Assembly (NCBI GenBank): GCA_043228905.1
Contig: JBHGNT010000012.1
Coordinates: 18,104,001 to 18,168,000 of the forward strand
DNA length: 64,000 nt
DNA from: Azolla caroliniana
Lineage: Eukaryota; Polypodiophyta
Direction of reading: 5' to 3'
Within the stretch, counting starts at the first letter, position 1; every line of letters begins with the position of its first letter. Shown in pieces: positions 43,215 through 54,100 of this stretch. The notes under the pieces were generated by a model. The model was not told the DNA's origin. It was given only the letters and a program-made list of their open reading frames with translations, and did not search any database. The position numbers and the translations under genes are program-made.

Positions 43215-44400
43215 GTGAAGAATGAAAAGGAAAAAATGGGTAGAGGTATGGCTAGTTCGCTTCCAACTGAGAAGCTCGATAGAAGTAACTATGCATCTTG
43301 GTCGTACAAGATGCACCAGTACCTGCTCGGACATCGATACTGGAGCTATGTCGATGGAGCAAATGATGCAGCACCCAAATCGACACATAGAGACTTCTCG
43401 GTCTGGGAACAGTCGGCGAGCAGAGTTCTCTTCTACTTCGTGTCTTGTGTGAGCGAACAACTCTTCAGCTACATTTGGGATGCAAGAACGCCGAAGGATG
43501 CTTAGGGAAATCTGAAAAAGTTTTCGCTACAAGCACCACAACCAAGAAGCTCCAACTCCGACAGGAGTTGAGCAATGTGCGTAAACGCGACATGACGGTA
43601 GCTGACTACATCTCCAAGATAAAGGATATCTGCGATTCCCTCGCCTCCATCGATGTGAATGTTGAGGAGGGCGAAATGATGCAGATCTGCCTCGGAGGAT
43701 TGGCGTCGAAGTTTGGAGCATTCCGAACTGCTATTTGTACAAGGGAGAATACGCCATCGTTTTTCGACTTGCAGTCGATGCTCCTTGTACAAGAGAATCA
43801 CGTGGGTGCGTCAACGAGTATACTTGCCGACTACAAGATATTGTACATAGAGGGAAATAGGCCCCGTGGTCGTGGCAAACGAGTCGAGTCGGCACCCAAT
43901 GGAGGCGGCCGACGGGAGCAAGGAAGAAGGCATCGTGGTGATGCCGACCACAATTTCAAACCCTCAAGAAGTAGGGGGAGTCAAGGAGGCAACGAGAACT
44001 AGAAAGGGAAACACATCGCGGATGCTGGTATTGTGGCAAGAAAGGCCAAAAGGAGAGTGAATGCTAGAAGAAGCGCGCCGATTCGAAGAAAACTGGATCT
44101 GGATCCGGGCGGACCAAATAAGGAAATCAGTAGCGGACGCACTACGTTGAAGGATCCGGTAAAGTCGGAAAAGGGGCAACCTTTGTGACAAGACACGAAG
44201 CGAACTGAATGAAGAAGATCACCCCGAAATCGGACGAAGTGTGGTACGTTGACTCTAGAGCGTCAAACCATATGACGAACCATAAAGAGTGGTTCTCATA
44301 TTTGGATAAACCGGAACAACCAGGAGTAGTCGCATCCGATCGTATATGTTGGTGAAGTTCCCCTCAGCCAAGTCGGGCAAAAAGGGAAGCTAATGAACGT
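43215..44400 (+). pseudogene. gag: RE12 gag and protease start
   Basis: MGRGMASSLPTEKLDRSNYA then, after a frameshift near 43500, LRQELSNVRKRDMTVADYIS. The CCHC knuckle has lost its His (GKKGQKESEC, about 44024-44068). The protease active site is DSRAS instead of DSGAS (44251-44265). RE13 interrupts it at 44400 (in ...KLMNV). Confidence 0.82.
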
Positions 44401-45143
44401 TGTCGTGAAGAATTTCGTCCAGAGGTGGAAACCGGGAAACATTGGCTACATCGGCGGGGTGCAGCATGTGTGCTCACCCTTGTACATTTAGTGTGAATAA
44501 CGAGGGCGCCTTTATGGCGCCGAAGAGTAGTTAAGTCGGGATTTATCCCACATTGTAACGCATCCCTCTCCTTGTTCTATAAAAGGAAGGGAGCGCCCTT
44601 TGTGAAGGGGTTGCCGATTTTGGCGTTAGAGGGTATACCGTTAGATTTAGGGTTAGTTACGCTTCTTCTTCTTCCCCCTTCGTGTTTTGCTTAGGGTTTG
44701 ATTTGGCTCGGCCTCCTGTGCAAGACCCCGCTCGGCGCGACGAGCCGAGAGCTCCCCGACGGCAGCTTGACAGCAGACGACTGCTGTAACCTACCTTGGT
44801 CCGGCTTGAAGCCAGGAATGTATTCTTTTTTTTATATATATATATACGTTGCGTCTGTCTGTGTATATTCGCGTCTCTGTTGGTGTCGAGTGCTCCCCCT
44901 TTTCTTCGTTTCCTGTACATAAGGGTGTGAGTCGGGTCGGCATGTGTGTGTGTGTGCGTGTGTGTGCGTGAGTCGGTGTTAAGCGTGCGCTCCCTCTCTT
45001 TCTCTCTCTCCCTTCGGTCGTTTCCGGTATTCTTCTGGGATTCCCCGAAAACGGTAAAGCACGACTTCCTATGCTCCGTCACTCCCTAGTCCAAGACCCC
45101 CGTGGTCCCGCCTTTCTCCACGCACGCGCGTAATAACGCGACA
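44401..45143 (+). repeat. RE13 5' LTR, 743 bp
   Basis: It contains a TATA-like CTATAAAAGG at 44578-44587, an (AT)n tract near 44834 and a (GT)n tract near 44943. Near-identical to 48460-49216 by eye. Confidence 0.92.
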
Positions 45144-45147
45144 TCTT

Positions 45148-45163
45148 TGGTGAACCTGATGTG
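45148..45163 (+). other. PBS of RE13
   Basis: TGGTGAACCTGATGTG, two changes from the RE15 PBS, separated from the LTR by TCTT exactly as in RE15. Confidence 0.8.
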
Positions 45164-45180
45164 AAAGGCAGCAAGGGAGG

Positions 45181-46269
45181 ATGGAGTCGGAAGACGACGA
45201 ACTCGCGGTGATGGTGGCAGATGTGGTGTTGGAGTCGGCACGAGTGGTGATGAGGCGAGAAGCAGCGCAACAAGCGGTTGAGCGAGTGGTCGAAAGAGTC
45301 GGCCATTTCAACGGGGACAAAGTCCCATCTTACTTGGAAGCCTACAATGCGGAAATGGAGGAGCGTGGTGTAGACGAGTCATTGAGGCTGGAGTTCTTCT
45401 GTCGGGTTGTAGCTGTCCGGATGCATGCGGAAATAAAGGAGCTCCGTGAGGCTCATAGTTCGTGGGAGGCCTTCGAAGAGGCGCTCCTGAAGGCATACGG
45501 AGGACGGCGGAAGAGCCGGGGACGACACGACTTCGACCAGTGGGTAGCATCGGCAAAGACCCATCGGTTCCGAGAGTTCAAGCGACGGCTTGCTCGGCTC
45601 CCGGAGCGGGAACAAGGTTTGGTGGGGACGGACAAGGTCCTATTGTTCGTCAGGTCAATCGACCGAGCGGAACGGGAGGCCATCGGGATTGAGCTCGAAG
45701 ATGATGACGGAGCGAATGGGCTTACGGAGGACTGGTCGAAGGTCGGAAGGGTGTGCCAACGGCTAGATGATGAGCGAGCCGAGAAGGCTAAGAGGAAGGG
45801 GCGCGACGGCGTGCCATCACAGCGGGAAGAGGCCGAACGACAAAGGGAGTTGGCAAGGATCGGCGTTGAGGCCCGGATTGCGGAGGCGTACGCAGCTCTC
45901 GAGGCGATGCTCGAGGAAGAGGAAAGATCGAGGCCGCAAGCTGAGACTGAGGAGTCGAACTTGCCCCACGCGACGACGGAAGATCGGTACGACGGTACCA
46001 CGGGAGAGGGTGCGGAACAAAACGCCCTCTCAACTTGCGGAGATAGAACGACCAAGGACGAGGCCGAGATACAGATCGCGGAACCGGATCATTGGGACCA
46101 GCGGTTTCGGGCGTCTCAGCCCGAAACCCCGGGAATCAGAGAAACAAGCCCAGGCGGGGCTTGTGCGATCGGTAAACAAGCCCAGGCGGAAACAAGTCCA
46201 ATCCTACAGGATCCCCACACCAGTCCGGAGGCCCCGGCAGTTCGTCCAACGTGGCAACGTGAGACCTAG
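45181..46269 (+). CDS. gag: RE13 gag, intact 362-codon frame
   Basis: It starts with an ATG 17 nt after the PBS. The capsid-like part (residues 15-195) is collinear with RE15 gag: YLEAYNAEMEERG, SWEAFEEALLKAYGG, TDKVLLFVRSIDRAEREAIG, LTEDWSKVGRVCQRLDDERAEKA. Residues 200-260 are a Glu/Arg-rich probable coiled coil. The C-terminus is polar with no CCHC knuckle. As the only ORF it may supply capsid, or only packaging function, while enzymes come from a pol-bearing relative such as RE15. Confidence 0.8.
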   Translation: MESEDDELAVMVADVVLESARVVMRREAAQQAVERVVERVGHFNGDKVPSYLEAYNAEMEERGVDESLRLEFFCRVVAVRMHAEIKELREAHSSWEAFEEALLKAYGGRRKSRGRHDFDQWVASAKTHRFREFKRRLARLPEREQGLVGTDKVLLFVRSIDRAEREAIGIELEDDDGANGLTEDWSKVGRVCQRLDDERAEKAKRKGRDGVPSQREEAERQRELARIGVEARIAEAYAALEAMLEEEERSRPQAETEESNLPHATTEDRYDGTTGEGAEQNALSTCGDRTTKDEAEIQIAEPDHWDQRFRASQPETPGIRETSPGGACAIGKQAQAETSPILQDPHTSPEAPAVRPTWQRET

Positions 46270-48442
46270 GGAGAAGGCTGGTGGCGACAGGAGAACGGGA
46301 CCCGGCAATATGGAGAAGGACGAACGGACCCGGACGAGAACCGGACGGAGCGGACTCCCGGATGACCATTCTGGGAGGGAGGAAGAGAGCAGGCCTACGG
46401 AGAGGCCGAGGAGACGGTACGTCGGTACCACGGGAGAGGGTGCGGTACCACGGGACAGGGTCAGGAAGACGGATGGGCGGCCCAAGGAGGATCCTTCACA
46501 CAGGTTCTAGAGACTTGGGCAGTCGGCAACGCGGCCGACATAAGACCAAGATACTGACGGTCGGTGAGGTGACGAAGGAAAGGGCTACGGATGGGCGGCC
46601 CAAGGAGGATCTTTCACACCGGTTCTAGAGACTTCGGCAGTCGGCAACGCAGCCGACATAAGACCAAGATACTGACGGTAGCGGCGAGGTGACGAAGGAA
46701 AGGGCTACGGATGGGCAGCCCAAGTAGGATCCTTCACACCGGTTCTAGAGACTTCGGCAGTCGGCAACGCAATCGACGTAAGACCAAGATACTGACGGTG
46801 GCGGTGAGGTGACGAAGGCAAAAGGGCTATGGATGGGCGGTCTACGGAGATCCTCACACCGATTCGGCGGTCGGCCCGAGAGCCAGCGTGAGTCCTATAG
46901 GGAAGATCGTGGGTGGCAGGAGAACATGATCGGACGACAGGAGGCGACGAACGGCAAGGAGGTATCAGGCCGGCGAGGCGGCCACGAACCAAATCGGACC
47001 TTCCGGCAAGGTTAGTGGGCGTAAGGAAGTCGGGTCCTACGGGATCCCCACACTTAACCAGAGACTCTGGCAGTTCGGCCAACGTGGCAACATGAGACCG
47101 AGAGAGAAGGTTGGTGGCAACGGGAAACGGGACCCGACTACGCGGAAGAGACGAGGAGAGTCGTGAAGGACTCCGACAAAAGACACCCAGATCTCGGCAA
47201 GCGATGAAACAAAGACACGTCCTATGGGACCCTCACACCGATCCGGAGACTCCGGCAGTTCGGCCAACGTGGCAACATGAGACCTAGGGAGAAGGACGGT
47301 GGCGGCAGGGAACGGGACCCAATGACACGATGCAGCGGATCGAGAGTCGGTAAGACGGGGCAGACGAAGTGCGAAACCCTCACCGGCCGGTTACGGTTTC
47401 AGAAGTAGCTGGTAGGGGCAAACACAAGGAGGTGTGTCGGGCCGGAAAGGCACACCTAGGACGGAATAAGAGTCTCGCCAGTGGCCATTGCGGGCTGGAT
47501 CAAAGCATGACTACGGGACAACGTTCGGCGCAGGCGGTGCCGAACAAAGGAATCGGAAGACGACACAAGGGAGGTGCCGGGAACGAAGTGACGGGTGCCT
47601 AGTGGACTGCACAGGGTCGGAGTCAGGGGATGGCAAGAGAGGCCAGAGGAGGATCCTCCACACTCGCTTCATAGATCTCGGTAGCTCCGTCGAAGTAGCG
47701 AAGACTGACACGGCAAGCCCAGGGGTGACAAGCTGGTGGGGGCGAGGGGACGACGGCAAGCGGAAGACTCAGGACCTGTTGCAGCAGCACGAAGACAGGA
47801 AGGGCCAAGCGGGCTACCACGGGGTGTTCCTCGAGTGCGGAGGACACCAGTATGCGGGTGAGCGGCGACGCACGATCTGGCCGGGAAAGGGGCCGACAAG
47901 GCGTGAAATGAACCGGAGTACGGCACAGGCGGTGCCAAACAACGGACGAGGGTATGGGGCGCACAGAGGTGCTAGAGCAGAAAGGCGAGCGCGGAGATAG
48001 GTTGCGCGGTTCGGAGGTACCACGTAGAAGGCCTGAGAAGGATCCTCCACACCGTTCCGGAGACCATGGCGGTTCGAGCGGACGCGACGATGTAAGACCA
48101 TGGAGAAGGAAGGTGGCGGCGAGAGGACGAAGGCAATGCGAAACAACATGGGACGGCAATCAGGACAACACGAATGCTCAACGGAGGACATCAGACATAC
48201 GACGGGGAGCGGGGCGTGCATACGGCCGAACAAGGGCCAGCGGAAGTACGCGTACTACGGAGATCGCGGTGGAGGACCCATCGACGGGTCGAATGAGCCT
48301 ACGGGGAGGTAAGCGCGAAGGAAGAACCGAAGCCGACGGATCAAACCGGCAACGAGTCGGGATGCGGATTACGGAAGACCGGTTTCTCACCGGCCGAAAT
48401 CTCTCACCCTTCACCGGAATTGGCACGTACCGGTGGACGTGC
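46270..48442 (+). other. RE13 noncoding interior with degenerate repeats
   Basis: About 2.2 kb of GC-rich, purine-rich sequence without a credible ORF. Related blocks (GATCC or GACCC, CACACC, a CCGGAGAC-like stretch, then CCGGCAGTTCG and CAACGTGGCAAC) occur near 46208, 47042 and 47227. CAGGCGGTGCC recurs near 47529 and 47927. ORFs drawn through it lack any domain. Confidence 0.6.
46471..46860 (+). repeat. 118-122-bp tandem repeat in RE13, three copies plus a partial fourth
   Basis: Units start GGATGGGCGGCCCAAGGAGG at 46471, 46589, 46709 (one base changed) and 46831 (partial). Each contains GGTTCTAGAGACTT and AAGACCAAGATACTGACGGT. Confidence 0.9.
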
Positions 48443-48459
48443 GGTTAGGTGGGGGCGGA
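48443..48459 (+). other. Polypurine tract of RE13
   Basis: GGTTAGGTGGGGGCGGA next to the 3' LTR, as in RE15 and RE5. Confidence 0.85.
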
Positions 48460-49216
48460 TGTCGTGAAGAATTTCGTCTAGAGGTGGAAACCGGGAAACA
48501 TTGGCTACATCGGCGGGGTGCAGCTTGTGTGCTCACCCTTGTACATTTAGTGTGAATAACGAGGGCGCCTTTATGGCGCCGAAGAGTAGTTAAGTCGGGA
48601 TTTATCCCACATTGTAACACATCCCTCTCCTTGTTCTATAAAAGGAAGGGAGCGCCCTTTGTGAAGGGGTTGCCCATTTTGGCGTTAGAGGGTATACCGT
48701 TATATTTAGGGTTAGTTACGCTTCTTCTTCTTCTTCTTCTTCTTCCCCCTTCGTGTTTTGCTTAGGGTTTGCTTTGGCTCGGCCTCCTGTGCAAGACCCC
48801 GCTCGGTGCGATGAGCCGAGAGCTCCCCGACGGCGGCTTGACAGCAGACGATTGCTGTAACCTACCTTGGTCCGGCTTGAAGCCGGGAATGTATTCTTTT
48901 ATATATATATATATATATACGTTGCGTCTGTCTGTGTATATTTGCGTCTCTGTTGGTGTCGGGTGCTCCCCCTTTTCTGCGTTTCCTGTACATAAGGGCG
49001 TGAGTCGGGTCGGCATGTGTGTGTGCGTGCGTGTGTGTGCATGAGTCGGTTTTAAGCGCGCGCTCCCTCTCTTTCTCTCTCTCCCTTCGGTCGTTTCCGG
49101 TGTTCTTCTGGGATTCCCCGGAAATGGTGAAGCACGACTTCCTACGCTCCGTCACTCCCTAGTCCAAGACCCCCGTGGTCCCGCCTTTCTCCACGCACGC
49201 GCGTAATAACGCGACA
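48460..49216 (+). repeat. RE13 3' LTR, 757 bp
   Basis: Partner of 44401-45143. The length difference comes mainly from (CTT)n near 48722 and the (AT)n tract near 48900. Confidence 0.92.
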
Positions 49217-49220
49217 ACGT

Positions 49221-51747
49221 GTTACACGTCCCAACAATTACGAAGAATCTGGTGTCGGTCGGACAGGTCATCGACCAGGGGATGCAAGTCCGATTCACGC
49301 ATCTGGGGTGATTCATCGAGGAAGAAGGCCAAGTTATTGTGCAAGGGCGCAAAGATGGGAGGATGTTCATCCTCGACACCAATGATGTAGGCACTACCAT
49401 GCAAGAAAAAGGACAAAAAGTTGAGTTGGATATCGACTTGTGGCACGAGCAGATAGTCCACTTCAACTACCAAAGGCTTCATGACTTGCAATCGAAACAA
49501 GTTGTGTTCGGATTGGCAAAATTTAGTGGTCGAAGCAAAATGGCATAGCCAAAAGGAAGAATCGGTCGGTTGTGGAAGCAGCGTGGGCAATGCTGGAAGA
49601 AAAGAGCATGCCCAAGTTCTATTGGGCCGACGCAATCCGAACTGCGGTCTACATCCAGAATCGGATTGGAGAAAAACTGTCGGCACATGAGCTATATTTC
49701 GGAGGGAAGCCGAATCTACGACACTTGAGGTTTTTCGGTAGCATCGCGTATGTGCATGTGCCAAAGGAGAAGCGGAGGAAACTAGACGCGAAAGCAGAGA
49801 AGTGTATCTTGGTTGGCCACTCAGACGAACAGAAGGGTTATAAGTGTTATAACCCCCGAACCAAACAAGCTCGCGTAAGTCGTGATGTTGTGTTTGATGA
49901 GTCTGTGTCTTGGTATTTGCCTCCGACTCCGGACCTGAACTCCAATCTGAGTTCTGAAGACGAGGTCAGCGAGGCTGAGATGCCTCCTGATGAATGCGAA
50001 GTTGGAACTCTTGAAGAGAGTCTGATCTCATTTCGGCTAAGTGGACCGAGCACTAAATATCAATCAAGGTTTAGATTCTCTGAGCAACTAAGTCGGTTTG
50101 ACTAGTCAGATGAAGAGCCAACGAGTAGTGGAGACTCGGCCGTGCATTCCCCACACAGGAAGCTGAAGAGACGGCTTACACGCAAAGAAAAGGAAAAGAA
50201 GAAGATGTTGAAGTACAACAGGGATAGGGATGAGTCGGATCGACGCGAAAAGATAGAAGCCCGCGTTGGCCAGAACGACCTCAACATCGGCTAGTGAGCA
50301 ATTATGCCGATCTACCCGCCACAAGAACCTTGTTGTGTGGTTCGGATATAACGAGTACATGGCGCATCACTATGCGTACATGACACGTGTAGCGGAAGTG
50401 TGTGAGCCAGAGAGCTACGTAGAAGCGGCAAAGGATGCAAATTGGTGTGCCGCCATGGAGGAAGAGATGAACGTACTTGCGGAGAATGAGACCTAGGACC
50501 TGGTTGACGCCCCCAAGGGTGTAAAGCCGATTGGAGGCAAGTGGGTGTACAAGGTCAAGTAAAACACTAACAACTCGGTCAACCGATACAAGGCCTGGTT
50601 AGTAGCAAAAGGCTACGCGCAACAACACGGCATCGATTACGATGAGACGTTTGCTCTAATTGCGAAGATGATGACCATCCGTGTTTTGCTTGCAATAGCT
50701 ACGGCGAAGGGGTGACACTTACATGAGATGGATGTAAAGAATGCGGTCCTGCAAGGCGAGCTTGAGGAACAAGTGTACATGGTACAACCCTCCATATTTC
50801 ACTCCAAAACGAATACTTCGGCGGTATGCCGATTGAAAAAATCCCTTTACAGACTAAAGCAAGCCCTGCGTGCCTAGAACGTGAAGATCACGCATCGATT
50901 ACATCGGATGGGATTTGCGATGTCCAAATCGGACTCTTCATTGTTCGTCCGGCAAGGTCAACTTGGGCCGGTTACTATTTTACTTTATGTTGATGACTTG
51001 GTCATCGCCGGGGTCGACCTAGATGAAATTGACCACGTAAAGCTCTAGCTTGCGGCATCATTTGATATGAAGGACCTGGGGGACCTTCATTACTTTCTTA
51101 GGATCGAAGTGATCCGAACCCCCGAAGGCATACTGATCAACCAACGACATTACAGGCTGAGTATGCTCTTCAAGTTCAGGATGACAGACTGTAAGTCCGT
51201 CTCAACTCCTCTCGACACAACCGTGAAGCTACGCCCCAACTCCAAAAAGGTCTGTGACCCGAAAAGGTTCCGACAAATTGTCAGAAACCTCATATACTTG
51301 ACTATGACCCAGACGGACCTTAGTTACCCGGTCAACTTGATTAGTCAGTTCATGGCGCGGCCAACCAAGCAGCACCTTCAATGCGCGCAACACGTACTCA
51401 GGTACGTCAGTCGCACTAAGGACTGGGGACTACTATATCGGACCGGTACTGCCACACAACTAGTCGGCTATACAAATTCCGACTGGGCCGAAAACGCCGA
51501 CGATCACCTATACACATCTGGATTTACGTTCTCCCTTGGGAGTGTCGCGATCGTGTGGAGTAACAAGAAGCAGTCGACAGTTGCACTATCGAGCACAGAG
51601 ACCAAGTATCGAGGAGCGGTTGTTGCAACGTGCGAAGCCATATGGTTGAAGCGGCTACTTAAGGATCTACAGGTGGAGGTATCCAGTCCGACGACAATCT
51701 ACTGCGACAACCTCAACAACATCCAATTTGCGAAGAACCCCGTCTTC
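49221..51747 (+). pseudogene. pol: RE12 pol remnant
   Basis: It resumes VPTITKNLVSVGQVIDQGMQ. GAG_pre LWHEQIVHFNYQRL has lost the second His of WHxRxGH. Near 49545 about 380 bp are missing relative to RE10, removing the integrase zinc finger and most of the catalytic core; sequence restarts at NGIAKRKNRSVVEAA. The linker (KCILVGHSDEQKGYKCYNPR) is intact here. RT (50340-51060) has many stops but keeps LYVDDLVIAG near 50985. RNase H is open in a 228-codon frame (51067 on) until RE14 cuts it after AKNPVF. Confidence 0.85.
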
Positions 51748-52207
51748 TGTTAGCCAACAGGCAAGGAGTGGAGGACAGTCCAGAATGTGAAAGGGTAGGA
51801 ATTATCGGAAGCTGTTATTTGAATATTACGTAATTAAGTATATTTTGAGAAGTGAACGGATGGACCGGAATCGGTATGCCAATCCGGATCCGGAGCGGTT
51901 CATATCAGTGTGCCAGTTGGCACCATTTTGTATGCAGAGCCGATGATCTATAAAAAGGCCCGATTACATTGTAAATCACGACAGATAATTAATAAAGCCC
52001 TATTGTCTTATCTCTGTGTATTGATTACCATTCTGTGTTAATTACTTTCTATCTTACGTGTGTATTAAGATTCATGATATGTTGCTTAAGTAGCCGATAA
52101 AGTTCTGATCAATCGTTATTCTAGGTTACACCACCGTAACACCCTTTGGTGAAGTGTCTTCCGTAGATATCCTGTGTTAGGCTATTGTCCGGCCCTTAGG
52201 AGTAACA
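51748..52207 (+). repeat. RE14 5' LTR, about 460 bp
   Basis: TGTTAGCCAACAGG...GGAGTAACA with inverted termini TGTTA/TAACA. A TATA box CTATAAAAAG lies at 51949-51958 and AATAAA at about 51991. It directly follows broken RE12 codons. Confidence 0.8.
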
Positions 52208-52214
52208 CAATTTT

Positions 52215-52232
52215 TGGTGACCACGATTCCTG
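52215..52232 (+). other. PBS of RE14
   Basis: TGGTGACCACGATTCCTG, unlike both the iMet and the RE15 types; primer tRNA not assigned. Confidence 0.6.
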
Positions 52233-52262
52233 CATAAGCGTAGTGAACAACGGCGGGAATGG

Positions 52263-53423
52263 ATGACTAGAGCAACGACCGGACCGGTTACGGAGCGAGC
52301 AAGGAGACTTGCTGAGTGGCTGCGGAAGCGAGAGGCCTTCCAGGAGGTGGCGGAAGAGATTCATGCGGATCAATCCTTTACCAAAGTGATCCGGCGAGTG
52401 GCCGAGGAGTGACTCCTTTTGCAACAAGATTTCCACCCCGACGAAGGAAGCAACTTAAGTAGTCTTCGGGAAACGGAATCCCTTCTGCAGGCATTAGCTA
52501 CAGGAGTAGGCGATTCAGGAAGAAAGACCTCCAACAGAGGAGGAGGAGGAAAGACCTCCGACACCACCAACCCGCATTCCAACACCAGACGACGACATGC
52601 CGTTTCAATATCCCAAGTACCGGGATTATCCGGACGCAGAGGCCCACGTCTATGCATTTCAACAGACCTGGAAAGCGAATCATGTGTCACAACGCTTAAC
52701 CGTGGCCGAAGCAGAATGCTCAAAGATGGCGGAGTTCAGCATGACCCTGGAAGGGCCCGCCGCTAGATGGCGCCTGACGCAAGATCCCAGCACCATCACG
52801 ACGTTTGAGGCATTGAAAACTAAATTCTTACATTTTTTTCACAAAGAGGTGGATCAACGGGAAATGGTCGGCCTATTTTATACCATCCAGCAGGAGCTCA
52901 TGGAGAACATTCAACAATTTGTAATCCAATTCTAGAGAATGCACAACCAGCTCAATCGGCCACCACCGGAGGAAGAGACTAAGGCGATATTCCTAACAGC
53001 ACTCCAAGAACCCCTACGAACGGTGTGCACAGTCATTGATTTCCGCACGAGTTACGTCGACCGGGTCATAGATCGAGTCAGGGAAATGGAAAAATCCAGC
53101 TCCTGGCTGACGATGGGGGCACTCCAACGAGCGTTACAGACCTCTGATTTCGACAAGCAATTCAATGTAAGACTTGCCTGAATGCCGGACACTCGGTGCT
53201 GGAGTGCACCATGCGTTCTCCATGCCTGCTTTGTCATTCTAGAAACCACACAATAGATCGGTACGAGTATAAATTGTTGAATCGGCAAGCGCCACCAGTC
53301 CGGCAAATCGAAACACGGAGCAACCAGGAGGAGGAAGAAGAGCGTTGGCGGCGAGAGGAGTGTTACCGGCCGACACAAGATGTCTGGTACAGTGACCGAA
53401 GAGACGCTTATGACCGCAACCGT
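52263..53423 (+). pseudogene. gag: RE14 gag, N-terminal part and zinc knuckles
   Basis: The Retrotrans_gag-like core (52597-53181) includes MAEFSMTLEGPAARWRL and FLTALQEPLRTVCTV, with an in-frame TAG at about 52933. Two knuckles follow (53180-53265): CKTCLNAGHSVLEC is complete; CLLCHSRNHTIDRY has Tyr for the last Cys. Upstream, 52263-52410 encodes a charged stretch in another frame. RE15 interrupts after RDAYDRNR at 53423. Confidence 0.78.
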
Positions 53424-54083
53424 TGTCGTGTTGTTACGCGCGTGCATGGAGAAACGTGGCGGGACCACCGGGGTCTTGAACCGAAGAGCGGGTGATAGAA
53501 GGGAAAAGAAAAAGGGAAAGAGAGAGACGCTCGGTCACGTATGAGCAAAGAAACGCAGGGGGGGCACGGCCCGTCAACACAGAAGACGCGAATGGACATA
53601 GAGACAGGGAGACACAAGTGTTTGTATATTAACGAATATCAAATACACAACAGATCACGCGAGCGGTTACAACCGAACAGGCCGGCGAACAGATGCCGAT
53701 GCCTGTTCGTCTGCGCACGAGAAGGGGAAAAGGGTGGAGGTGCTGCCGGAAGCACACAGGCGTTCCTCGAAGCAGCGTGAGCCTCCCGAAACCCTACAGA
53801 GAAGAGCGATGGAGAACGAACAGAGGAGAAGCGTTCGGTTACGGTCCGACATCACTTCGTCCTCCTTAATGCCCGATCCCCTTTCTCGCTGCATCTCCCT
53901 CTCCTTTATAGCTTCAACAAGGGAGCCGTCTCCCTCATTTACTTCCTACCTACCGAATCTAACTACCCGGATATGCCTTTGTACTTAATTCCCTATTATA
54001 TACATTAAGGGTGCGCACACGTGAAGAGCCGGTTCACGCGCGTTAGGCACCGATTGCGCCAAGGGACGGTTTTCTTCACAACA
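53424..54083 (-). repeat. RE15 3' LTR, 660 bp
   Basis: TGTCGTGTTGTTACGCGCG...TCTTCACAACA. The minus strand carries a CTATAAAGG-like TATA near 53910. Same length as 59738-60397. Confidence 0.93.
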
Positions 54084-54100
54084 TCCGCCCCCACCTAACC
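54084..54100 (-). other. Polypurine tract of RE15
   Basis: The minus strand reads GGTTAGGTGGGGGCGGA, identical to the RE13 tract. Confidence 0.88.

Larger units (their letters stand above)
44401..49216 (+). mobile_element. RE13: complete gag-only (non-autonomous) gypsy element, 4816 bp, target duplication ACGT
   Basis: LTRs at 44401-45143 and 48460-49216, both TGTCGTGAAGAATTTCGTC...AACGCGACA; ACGT at 44397-44400 and 49217-49220. The PBS, the TCTT spacer, the PPT and the LTR end (reverse complement TGTCGCGTTATTACGCGCG) match RE15. The interior holds one gag ORF and about 2.2 kb of repeat-rich noncoding DNA; no protease, RT or integrase. Confidence 0.9.
42685..51747 (+). mobile_element. RE12: plus-strand Ty1/copia element split by RE13, cut at its 3' end by RE14
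   Basis: 5' LTR, PBS, gag and protease are present to 44400; pol resumes at 49221 after RE13 and stops inside RNase H at 51747 where RE14 begins. Family as RE10 and RE8. The 3' part lies outside the window. Confidence 0.88.

Noticed and set aside
46471-46860. CRISPR-like array
   Set aside because: The repeats are 118-122 bp without unique spacers, inside a eukaryotic LTR element.
45453-48448. Several 70-200-codon ORFs on both strands of RE13
   Set aside because: GC-rich sequence opens all frames. None shows a domain, and only the 45181-46269 gag frame aligns with relatives.
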